Notes under the pieces: generated by a model
Databases searched by the model: none
What the model was told of the DNA's origin: nothing
Seen by the model: only the letters and a program-made list of their open reading frames with translations
DNA from: Chlamydomonas sphaeroides
Lineage: Eukaryota > Chlorophyta > Chlorophyceae > Chlamydomonadales > Chlamydomonadaceae
Assembly (NCBI GenBank): GCA_001662425.1
Contig: BDDC01000510.1
Span: forward strand, 1 to 57,919
Reading direction: 5' to 3'
DNA: 57,919 nucleotides
Part shown: one piece after another, positions 45,755 through 55,807 of the stretch
Position numbering within the stretch: position 1 is the first letter of the stretch
Layout: every line of letters begins with the position of its first letter
Position numbers and translations under genes: made by a program

Positions 45755-47506
45755 ATGGAAGCCGTGATGTTGGTGCTCCTCGCGTTGACGGCCAACCCTA
45801 TGCTGCTCACTGATGCAAGTCAGCCACAGTAAGTCGCTTCCCAGTTACTGGTGTATTGGTGATGTGTTGACCTTCATCCGCACGCCCCGGTGCAGGCCGC
45901 TCAGTGTCGCTCGGAAGCTGGCGCAAGAAGATGTCGCGAAACCTCCTCCCCTATTGGACCTTGCTGGAGTGGCGACAGCCGGTCCGCAGCCGGTCCAGGC
46001 GATGGGCCTGTACGCCGGCCTGCCGCCTGCTGCCGCAACGTACCCAGCAGCGCCGCCAGCCTACGGTCCGGCCTATCCTCCCGCTTATCCGTCACCACCA
46101 CCTGCCTATCTACCCACCTACGCATCTGCTCAGTCGGTGCGGACTGCAGCACAGGAGGACGTGGGCCAGGCTGCTGCCGACAACGGCGACTTCCCTGACG
46201 ATGCAGCTGGAATGGCCAAGCCAGGCCTCACGGAGAAGGGCATTGAGCGAGACGGGAACGACGCTGTCGCGGAGTTTGGCACACGCCAAGCGTTCATTCC
46301 CTCGGGGCGCCGCCGAGGAGGCTTGAGGAAGTCCCCGCCGCCGCCGAGGCGCTCGCCACCGACACGGCCCAGGCCGCCACCCCAGCCGCGGCCGCGCGCT
46401 GCCGGCGGCATCATCAGCCCCGGCGACGACTGGGAGACCGTTGGCGTGCAGGCGCCGCGGCCGCCACCACCCAGCCCGCCGCCACGGCGCTCCCCACGGC
46501 CGCCCACAGCACAGTCGCCACCGGACGCACCGACGCCGCCTGATGCGCCGCCGCCACCAGACGCGCCGCCGCAGCCGCCAAAGTCTCGGCCTCCGCCGCC
46601 GCCAAGGCGCCCACCGTCGCCGCCTCGCCCGCCGCCGGTGCAGCGCAGTGTCGGCGGCGGGCTCGGCACAGACCGTGGCACGGAGAGGCCCAATCCGCCC
46701 CCACCGCCACCGCGGCGGCCGGGCCAGCCGCCGCCGCCGCCCTCCCTAATCGATCCGGAGATCATACGTGAGTCACGTGGCCGCTAGCGCCCCGCCTGCG
46801 CACAGGGCATTCCGGACTGGCCGGGGCATCTGCACATCCTCCCCACCCAAACCCCATGCCGATGCCTCAACGCCTCCCTCGCGCCTGCCCCCGGCTCCCC
46901 TTTCCCGCCAGTGGAGGGTCACAACTGGCTGCGGCGGCTGGCGGGCGCTCCCGACCTGGTGTGGTCGGACTCGCTGGCGGCCAGCGCGCAGGAGTGGTCG
47001 TCGCAGTGCACCTGGCTCCACAGCGAGGGCCCCTACGGCGAGAACCTGGCGTCGGGCAGCTACTCGCGCCCCACCGACCCGCTCAACGGCATCCGCATGT
47101 GGTACGACGAGGTACGGCACCGACGACCATGCTCGCTTTCTCGCAGTCCTAAGTCGTCATCCGTGCCATCATGTGCTGGGCCTGGCCGCTGCTCTCTCAC
47201 GCCTCCCTGCCCTCCCCCACCACCTGCCCGCCCTCCCCCGCCCTCCAGGTGTGCCAGTACGACTTCTCGCGGCCCGGCTACCAGCCCGGCACCGGCCACT
47301 ACACCCAGCTGGTGTGGGCGGAGAGCACGCAGCTGGGCTGCGGCTACACCTTCTGCGACGACCTGCAGGGGCTACAGGCCAACAAGGGCGTGCTGGTGTG
47401 CCACTACTGGCCGCCCGGCAACGACAACTACGCGCGGGGCGCGCTGTTTGACGAGTTTGTGCGCCGGCCCAGCAGCTTCCCGCCCGCCTGCGCGGACAAG
47501 GGCTGA
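45755..47506 (+). CDS. Secreted proline-rich CAP (SCP/PR-1-like) protein
   Basis: Four exons, 45755-45828, 45896-46767, 46912-47111 and 47249-47506, give 467 aa. The first exon is a signal peptide (MEAVMLVLLALTANPMLL), which supports this ATG. Residues about 25-315 begin with a Tyr/Pro/Ala section (PAYGPAYPPAYPSPPPAYLP) and then a long Pro/Arg/Ser stretch with PPPP and SPPP runs, the type that is hydroxylated and glycosylated in volvocine cell walls. From residue 316 comes a CAP domain: EGHNWLRR, LVWSDSLAASAQEWSSQC, YGENLASGS, GHYTQLVWAESTQLGCGYT and CHYWPPGN, with the conserved His and Glu of the CAP cavity. Its role in the extracellular matrix is inferred; CAP activities vary (sterol binding, defence). 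Confidence 0.9.
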
Positions 47507-49413
47507 GGAGCGTGGCCTCTGCAGGGCTCGCGGCGCGGCGCTGGGCCGGGAGGTTTGATCATGCAACAGCAGGGATTTATGGCTTAGTTAAGGGACTGGT
47601 GGACGGGGCCGATGGCGTGACACGGGGGATTCTTTCTCGTGGGGTGAGTGGTAGGGTTTGCCATGAAGGGTACGTGCCCTTGGTGATCCTCGCGTTGCTT
47701 CTCTGCGGGCGATTTGCGAGATGGGATGATGGATAACTGTGACGATGCGTCGGCCGAGCAGGCCGCATGGATGGCATTTTAGAGGCCGGCCGAGCAGGCC
47801 GGCGACTGTTGACCGCGGCGACTAGCAATTTGTTGTGCCAAGCGTGGGAGATCGTTGTGTTAGCGGTTATTATTTGCGAGGGAAGGGGAGACGGCGAACG
47901 AGAGATGCAGCGGCCGGCCGCCACGCCGGATGCTATTCGAGGGTTGGCCCAGTGCCAAGCCTCACCCGCGTGTGGCGGGCGGGGTGCCGCTACGTGCGAC
48001 TGCGTGCGTGGAGCGAGTGCTTGTGTGCAGGGGACAGCTTGCCCTGACACTGTACATTGTGAGACGTCGGCGGCCGGACTTGTGAGCTGGCGCGCCTTGT
48101 GGAGGCGGGCGGCCGTTGTCGGCCGGCGTCTTGCGTGTTCCTTGGACCCGCGCGTGGCGAGGATGGATGTGACCGTGGTCTCCCGTGTTTGATGTGGCCC
48201 CTGGCGTGCGTGCGCTCTCTTTCTTTGCATCTTTCGTTTTACTTTCCGTGCGTTTCCGCCCCCCATTTCTTTCCCAGGCGGGGTCACTCCGGTTTGCAGG
48301 GCGCCCCCGTGCGCTTGCTCTTTTTTGGCCGCTGCGTCGGCTCCTTTCGTGCTTTTGCTATGGACCGGCCGAACGAGATTGCTGCGTGCGGCTCGTTCCG
48401 TGCGTTTTGTGCTACTTACGGGACGAAGAAGTGGAGAGGCGTGGCCCCGAGGGTCGCTTTGTTTCATGCACATAGGCGTGCTGGCATGCTGGGCTTATGC
48501 GGCCTTGGGCTGGGAGAGGGGCGTTGCTGCGCGATGGGCCGCTGCCGGCTGTACAGGTAGCGGCTGACACGCTTCGTGTGAGCTTCTTGTGCGCGCTGAG
48601 TTGTGGTCCCTGTGGTAGGTACCAGTGCTTGCGTTGGCTATGGCTTGATCTTTGATGGATGGGGGCAGCGCATTTGTGGCCGGCATCAGGATGAGGAAGT
48701 TACATATGGGTGCGGGGCTGCGCCAGGAGGGCGGCAGTTGTAGCTGGGGGCGGCTGCCCTGAGTTGCACGGTTGACACATGCGGCATGCTGTTGTCGCCG
48801 AAGCGGCTGAGCAGGCGTAACTGCAACCTGCTGAGTGTACTGCTCCGCGATCTTCACTTCACACAACCACACACGCGACCTGGGGGAGGAGCCTATCATG
48901 CGCGTTACAGCAAGGCAGACGGCGCTGGGCGGTCAGCCAGCAGCGCGGTGCATTTGCGGCTTTGCACGTAGGCCTTCATAGGCCGCCGCCGCCCAGACCG
49001 GCTGTCCCAGCAGACACTAGTCGGCAACGCCTTCACCATCATCGCCCCGGACATCATCGGCCCCGCCAGGATGGCCCCGCATACCTGCCGGTGCCCTTGA
49101 CCGCACACGCTCGCACACGTCCGCCGCATGCCGAAGCCAAGTCCACGTCCCAGCATCCTTCTTCGCAACACACACCGCTCACACACACTCGTCATGCAGC
49201 CGCTCGTCATGTTTCAACCAGAAACACCGGCCGTCTTCGGTGCCGGCCAATGAGCCCGAAGGAGCCCACAGGCACCAGCACAGGCCGACAACACAGCTGG
49301 TTGCCGTATCGGCTACTGTACTCCAACAATGTCACGGTCACAGCTGCGCGGGAGCACGCGCCAAGCGGCCCCAATGCAGCCGCGCGCAACGCCCGCCGCC
49401 GCCGGCCGCTGGC
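47507..49413. other. Convergent intergenic region between the CAP and TFIIS genes
   Basis: About 1.9 kb holds the 3' UTRs of two facing genes. TTACA at 48905-48909 is a candidate minus-strand TGTAA signal for TFIIS. A T-rich pyrimidine stretch lies at about 48,210-48,280. Long open frames here, including a 298-codon minus frame at 47577-48473, have no domain and look fortuitous. Confidence 0.4.
48905..48909 (-). terminator. Candidate TGTAA polyadenylation signal of the TFIIS gene
   Basis: TTACA on the plus strand, about 500 nt downstream of the TFIIS stop in gene sense. Confidence 0.35.
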
Positions 49414-51267
49414 TCAGCAGAATTTCCAGCGCGCATTGCAGTTGACGCAGGTCACAAAGGTGGTCATGGGCTGCAGGCGAGGCGGGAGCGCAGGCGGCAA
49501 CGGGCGCAGAAGGGTGCCAGGGGGCGGGCGGTTGTGTCAGGGGCCGCACCAAGGGGGCACGGCAGCAGTCGCGGGGCAGCAGGTAGCAGCCCGCCCGGCA
49601 ACCAGCTCAGGCAGCAGCTCATCACGCAGCGAGGAGCCCCACCTCATCCGCTGACCGCGTTTGCATTTGCTGGTGGGGCAGGGCGATGGGGTCGGGGAGC
49701 GGCAGGGAGTGACATCAGCAACGTCGCGGCCCCCGAGCGCTGGCCTCGGTGGGCCGCAGCGGCCACCACAGCCACGGCCCAGGCAGCAACATGCCCTCGC
49801 CGCCAGCAGCCCCTTCCCAGGCCCCGCCCAGCCCCCGGGGTCTCACGTAGTAGGTGGTCTTGCGCTGCTTGCACCGTCCGCACCTGGGAGGCGGGAGGGC
49901 GGCACAGGGCACACACGCATGGAGTGCTAAGCCCCGGGCGCCTGCAACCCACCGTAAGCGCCCTGCACGCCACGTGACAGCTCCGGACCCGGTGCCCCCG
50001 GGTCCTGCCCCGTAGGCCACGTTTCTCCCTGGGCCCAGAGCCCTGTGTGGCCTCATCCTTCTGCTTTTTCCGCCCGGCCCTCCCTGGCCCCGCCACGCGA
50101 CGCACTGGAACATGTCGGTGGTGGCCGCCGTGCTAGTTCCGCCCCGCACCGCCTCCTTCGCCAGCCAGTCCTTGAGCTCGCGGTTCTTTTTCTTCTGTGG
50201 ACCGGTACCGGCAAACGGGACAGCAGCAGGCGCAGAGCACCGGCACGGCGCGGTTGCAGCAGGGGCCCTGCGGTGCGGTCGTGACGCATGGTGGCCACGA
50301 GCCGCGCCCGTGAGGTCGCCTGGCTGGCCGCGGGCAGCCAGCAGCTCCAGCGCTGCTGCTGTGCAGGCGCAGCGCCCGTGGGATTGTTCAGCCGTGCCGT
50401 GGTGAGCGGCGACAGGTGGGGTCCCGGCATCAGGCGTGCTGCCAGAGGGGTGAGCACCAGCTGAACCCGGCTGTGCGGCCGCACCTGCTCGTCCGACGCC
50501 ATCTCCTCGGCCGTCAGCCGCACCAGGCTCTCGGGCGGCACGCTGCCCGACAGCACGCGCTCGCGCAGGTCGGGGTTCTTGGTGTCCTTCAGGTTGAAGC
50601 ACAGCGACCGCGCCTTGGCCTTGTACTCGCCGCTGACCGGCCCCGAGCCGCCGCCAAACAGCTCGTGCAGCGCATCCTCGATGGCGCTGCCCAGCAGGTT
50701 GGGCGACTGCAGGCCCGAGGTGGACGCTGCGCTGTCCTGGTAGCCCACGGCCAGCGCCTCGACGAGCATGACGCGGACTTTGTCTCGCGTCGCGTCGCCG
50801 CAGCGAGGCGGGTTGACGGTGAAGGGCACGGAGGCGGAGGGCTGCCGCTGCAGCGACCCCGACGACCCCAGCTGTGACCCTGAGCCCGCTGCCTTATCGG
50901 CGCCGGGCTTGTTCACCGACGGCGCGCTCGTCGACGGTTCGCTGCCAGTGCGCTCCAGGGCCGCGCTGGCTGCCTCTGGCGCGCCATCCGCAGATGCATT
51001 CTCCAGCTTAACGCAATGCTTCCACGCCTCCACAGCGGCCTTCGCCGCTTTGCTAATCGCCTCGTTGCTGTGCTTGCAGAACTTGTTGAGCCGCTTGCCC
51101 GCGCTCGTCCGCTTCAGCAGGTCCGCGTTGACGGCGCGCTTTTGGAGCTGTTTGAGCACATCAAGCATGCGCGACTCCTCGGCGCGATCGCCATCAGTAG
51201 CGCCCTTGCCCGAAGACTCGAGCGTCTTCAAGCACGTCTCAAGGTCCGCTTCGCTGATCAGCGACAT
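49414..51267 (-). CDS. TFIIS: Transcription elongation factor TFIIS
   Basis: Five minus-strand exons, 51267-50485, 50194-50106, 49883-49847, 49669-49643 and 49470-49414, give 330 aa. TFIIS enters backtracked RNA polymerase II and stimulates transcript cleavage in the nucleus. Domain I (residues about 1-95) has LLKRTSAGKRLNKFCKH and KAAVEAWKHCVK. After a Ser/Ala linker, domain II (about 155-290) has RDKVRVMLVEAL, IEDALHELF, YKAKARSLCFNLKD and PDLRERVLSGSV. The C-terminal zinc ribbon is CGRCKQRKTTYYQMQTRSAD...CVNCNARWKFC with C292, C295, C320 and C323 and the catalytic acidic pair D311-E312. All key residues are present and the length is normal for the family. It starts head-to-tail downstream of the membrane-protein gene, about 0.9 kb apart. 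Confidence 0.95.
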
Positions 51268-52165
51268 GGCGTCAAGCTCTTACAAGCGTCAATTGGACAG
51301 CAAACTTAGCGCGGCATGTCAAGGAGCAAGGCAGGTGCTAGCAGTAGCGCAGCGGGCTTGTTTGGGGCGTATCCTTGCACGGTTAAGTCAACAAGCGAAC
51401 ACTCGACGAGAAACACAAGACCAGTGAAGTGGGCACATGCTCGTGATGCGGGGCTGTGCAGTTGGCGCGTCTTACCGGAGACCCGTAACCCGCACGCTTT
51501 CCCCATCTTGTCCCGCGGCTTGACCCAAGCATGTTCTGCAGCTCCAGAACCGAACAGACGCCCTCACACTAGCATATGATCACGTCGACACCAGCATCTG
51601 TCTAGCTATTCAGCTCTGGCATGCACTTCTCCCCAACCATCCGATCGGTCCACGGCTTGCGCAGTGACCGCACGCTCTGGCGCACGGCGGAGCCTCCTGG
51701 GCCATCGCCACATTTATCATCAGCGGGTGCCGCTGCCATGCTCCAGTCACTGCTACTTGCATACGCGGCCATGCAAGCCACAGCCGATGCGCCCGAGTGC
51801 GCGCGCTGCACAGACAGCCGGCGGCTGCCGCGCCCGCTGTTCTACGTCCTCCCTGGCGGACGACCGACCAGCCGCACCGAGAGCTCCAACATGCACACAT
51901 TCAAGGAACAGTCATGCACAGTGCTTCTGCCGGCCGCCGCGCGGTCTGCATCCATGCCATGAAAGCAGAAGGGCATGATGCCAAACCGCTGGCACGGGCG
52001 GCTGCCCCAAGCGCCAGCTGACTACCGGTTCGCTGCACCGGCGTTCACCCACTGGGCAGCACCGGCGGATGCGCCAGGTGCGCCGGGTGAGAGCTGGGCG
52101 CGACTCGAACGCCGCAGCAGAGCAGGCGGGCCCCTTGCGCGCCAAGGCGCCACCGGCCCCGCCCC
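51268..52165. other. Intergenic region between the TFIIS start and the membrane-protein end
   Basis: About 0.9 kb, serving as TFIIS promoter and 3' end of the next minus-strand gene. A 56-codon minus ORF at 51772-51602 has protein-like composition and is listed separately. The membrane-protein gene may extend into this interval. Confidence 0.35.
51602..51772 (-). CDS. Small ORF or terminal exon, 56 aa, unidentified
   Basis: MAAYASSSDWSMAAAPADDK, then about 36 residues including RSLRKPWTDRMVGEKC, to a stop. Composition is less Arg/Ala-skewed than the shadow frames around it. It could be the true last exon of the upstream membrane-protein gene, a small gene or chance. No family is recognised. 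Confidence 0.2.
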   Translation of the reverse strand: MAAYASSSDWSMAAAPADDKCGDGPGGSAVRQSVRSLRKPWTDRMVGEKCMPELNS

Positions 52166-55100
52166 CTACCGGGCGATCATGGGCATGGGCGGCGCGGGCA
52201 CGGCCGCGCGCACGGGCACCGCCACCTGGGCGCAGCGGCAGCGGCAGCGGCAGCGGGGCAGGTGCAGCACGGGCGGCGGGATGAGATGGGGGTTCCGGTG
52301 CCGCACCGTGAGCATGCACTTCGGCCACGGCACACCATAGCTACAAGGCGGCGGACGGCCACGTCGAGTGGCGGTGGCCAGACCACGGCCGTTGTGGCGG
52401 GCAGCACCTAGCCCCGCAACGGCGCCGCCGCGGGTACGTACTGCGCAGGACAGCAGCGCTACAGGACAGCAGCGCCACCGAATGCCCTTCAGTGCCCCTG
52501 CGCTGCCCGACCACATCACGACCGTCGCGCCAGTGCCGGGCCCCACCTGCGGCAGCGGCTGCGAGGAGATGGAGGGGATGCCCTGGCCCCGGCCGTAGCC
52601 GGCGCTGGGCTCCAGTGCCGAGGGCGGCCCCACGGCCGTCTCCGAGGTGACCATGGAGGACCGCATGGCGGCCTGCCCACCGGGGCCGCCGCCGCCGACG
52701 GGCTGCGAGGGGGAGAGCGTCAGGGACGTGGGAGCGGAGTTGGGGAACGGGAAGGGCAGGGCTGGCGCTCGACGCCCTGCGGCTGGCTGCCACAGCGGCG
52801 GCAGCCCTGATGCGCTGAAGGTGTGCTGGAGTCGGGTGCAATGAAGGCGGGCTCCATTCGAGCCGACAGGGGCTGCGCGATGCCGCACGACGCACCCCGC
52901 CAGACGTGTCTGAGGCGCCGCCGGCGCCCGGCGAGCCGGGGCCCGACGTGGCGGCAGCTGATGACGTGGCCACGTCCTCGCCGCTGGCAGCGGCCGCACT
53001 GGCGGCGCCGCTTGCGGCCCCGCTGCCGCCCATGAACATTGCGACGTGCGGCGCACCGCCGCTGGCGGCGGCGCCGCCGCCCTCGCCGCTGCCCTCACCA
53101 CCGCCGTTAAGGCCGTTGGCGCCAACGCCAACGGTCTCGTAGCCGTCGGCGTCCGTGGGCGGCGACGTCATCTGGGGCCAGGCGCGTCGGGGTTCTGGTC
53201 AAGCTGGGGCCCCAGGTGTGTGCACCGCACGTCAGCCCGTACGGCAGGGCCCTGCTGCGTCATACGGCACGCACCACTCCGACTTGGTCGAGCATCTCGT
53301 ATAGGCTGATGGCGTCCAGCGCGGTGTCGTCAAAGGGGTCCTCCAGCGCTATGCCCGTGTCCACCAGCGCCAGCAACGCCACGTGCGTCTGCAGGGGGCG
53401 GAGGTGGGGTAAGGGGGAGGGCAGGTGTGGCTGCTGGGTGGGCGGGCTGGAGCAATAAGTGGCGGAGAAGGCAGGGAGGCGCGAGCGTACGGCCGGCCGC
53501 GTCATGTCCAGCAGGGCAAGCAGCGCCGCTGGAGGCAGTGAACGGACGAGACGGCAGGTCTCTGGGTGTGCATCGGAGGGGCGTGCGGGTGCGGCCTGGA
53601 GCATCATAACCACACATCCCGGCGCATGGACCTCATGGCCCCTAGCCCGTGTGGCCGTTCGCGGCGGCCTTGCGGCCTTGCGGCTGCCAGCGCCGGCGCA
53701 CGTCGCCGCTTTGCGGCTGCCAGCCCCGGCGCGGCTCCGCGTCCCTCCCCTCCGCTGCCTTCGCGGGGCCCACCAGCACGCCGAAGATGCCCGCGAACGC
53801 GGCGTTGCCCCCCAGCGAGGTGTTGACGAACTTCCAAAAGGGGCCGAAGCCCACGGGCATGATGACGGCGATGAACCAGCGCAGCGTGGCGCGGACCACC
53901 TGGCCGGGGCAGGCGGGGCGGTTGGAGAGAGGTGCAAGGATATTGTGAAGAGGACACGGCAGAGGGGGCACGGAGGAGCGGCGCAGGGGGCGTGTGCGGC
54001 CTGGCCCAGGCAAGGGCGTGTGCGGCCTGGCCCAGGCCGGGGCGAAACGGGCGGTGAAGCTGCACCTCGATGCCGTACAAGCGGGCGAATGCCTCAGCGA
54101 TGCTTGGCTGAGCAGCATCACGCCGCGCCCGGCAACGGCCTACGTCTGCACGTCGCTCGTTTGCCGCCGCCCGCGCCGAAGCCATGTCCTCCGCACCCTG
54201 GCCTTGACTCCCACTCTCGCAGCCCGGACCTCCGCCAGCCCCGGCCCCGCCCACCCCTGCCCAACACGCACCACGGGGCTGCGCATCTCCTTGATCGCAA
54301 TCAGCCGCTCCGTAGCTGCATGCAACGCCGTCACCCGGTCCGCGGCCGCGCCCGCCGCCGCCTCGCCCATGCCCGCATCCCGCATCCCGGCAGCCGCCAG
54401 GTGCAGGTCGCGCACGCCGCGGTGCACCCGCCGCAGCAGCTGGCCCAGCTCGCGGGAGATGCGGAGCTGCGCAGAGGGCAGGGCCAGGAGCGTGGGATAG
54501 GAGGGTATGAGTAGGGGGAAGCAGCAGGCATGGTCGCGTTAGGAAGGCGGGACGGGACTTCGTGCTCTGGAAAAGGGAGGCGTGCAGGGGTTGGCCCCAA
54601 ACAGCGATGAGACGCGTCAGTATTTGCGAACCAGCAATCGACCGTGCCGCCCATTGGTGCGGTACTGTTATGGAGCCGTGCCTGCCAGTGTCCTCTGCCC
54701 CTACCACCCCCCCTCCCTGGCGCCCCGGCCCGCCCAGCCCACCAGCTCGTCTGTGGGCGCGGGCCGCGAGGTGCGGAAGGGCAGGTAGAAGTGGCGCGCG
54801 TAGGGCCGCCGGTGCTGCAGGTACTGGTGCAGGTCCTGCAGGAAGGTTACCGCGCTGCGGGAGGGGGGAGGAGGCATTAAAGGGGTGTAAGGGAAGGGAG
54901 GGAAGGGCACAGGAGGTGGGCACCGCGCAGGTGCCTGCAAGCCCGATGCCCGAGGCGTCTGCCCGGCCCCGCCAGCACACGCTTGAACTTCCCACCCCCG
55001 AGCCTGCGCCGCCTAACCCAGCGTTGCCGCAACTGCTTCCGGGCCTCACCCCACTCCCAGCGCCGCGCGCCCAGCCCCTCGCCCCTTCCCATCCCTGCAC

Positions 55101-55807
55101 CGACGCCCCGTCCCCTACAGCCCGCCCCCTCCCCCTCTGTCCCTCTAAACGACGGCCCCCCACCCCGGCCCACCCGCCTCCAGGCCCCCTCCTCCCTCAC
55201 CGCCTGTGCAGCTCGTCACTGGCGTCCCGCTGCAGCTGGCCCTGGCCCGGCGGCCTGCTCAGCACCATGGCCACGAAGGAGGCCTTGAGGTCGGCCAGCG
55301 CGCGGCTGGCGCGGTCGCGGCGGGCCAGCGCGGTGCCCAGCAGCAGCAGCACCGGCAGCACGATGTACATGAAGAATATGAACACCTGGCGCGGCGAGGA
55401 GGGAGGAGGGGCGGGGACGTCAGGATTCTCTGTGAGGGCTTGGCGCTTGTGGGGCGAGTGCGTGGGGGTGGCGGAGAGTGGTGAGGCAGGGATGTGGATG
55501 TGCCCTAGGTCAGCCGGCAGGGCCCACCGCCGGGACTGCCCCACGCCAAACCCCAGCTCACGAAGTCCATGGGCAGCACCATCTCGGCGCTCCATGCGCT
55601 GAAGCTGGCGATGGAGACGATCGTGACGCACACGCTGATCCATGCCGTGTACGACAGGCTGGCGAAGGTGACGAGCACGCTGAAGAAGATGTCGAGGAAC
55701 TCGGTGGCAAACTGCACCGCGTTGTAGCGCACGTCCAGCAGCACGGCCTTGTTGAGCGACAGCAGGCCCTTGGAGCGCAGCGACACCACGATGCTGCCCT
55801 TGGCCAT
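52166..55807 (-). CDS. Uncharacterised multipass membrane protein
   Basis: Eight minus-strand exons: 55807-55562, 55385-55201, 54854-54743, 54466-54272, 53899-53774, 53388-53275, 53171-52896, 52825-52166; about 635 aa, all phases agree. The start has a strong context (GCCGCCATGG) just after an acceptor-like CTGCAG, so a 5' UTR intron is likely. Helices: FLDIFFSVLVTFASLSYTAW, ISVCVTIVSIASFS, VFIFFMYIVLPVLLLLG, LRWFIAVIMPVGFGPFWKFV and AFAGIFGVLTHVALLALV. A cytoplasmic-type Arg/Asp-rich helical region lies between helices 3 and 4. After the last helix comes ALEDPFDDTALDAISLYEML, reminiscent of the EDPFD motif after the last helix in bestrophin-like and related uncharacterised membrane families. 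The C-terminus (from about residue 327) is Gly/Ser/Pro-rich. I cannot assign a transport function, and the last exon boundary is uncertain. Confidence 0.7.

Noticed and set aside
47577..48473. A 298-codon minus-strand open frame
   Set aside because: It lies in the facing 3' UTR region, has no domain or splice context, and basic low-complexity composition.
52341..53171. Alternative reading straight through from exon 7 of the membrane-protein gene
   Set aside because: The straight frame turns Arg-rich after 52,896; splicing to 52825 gives a Ser/Pro/Thr-type chain and keeps phase.
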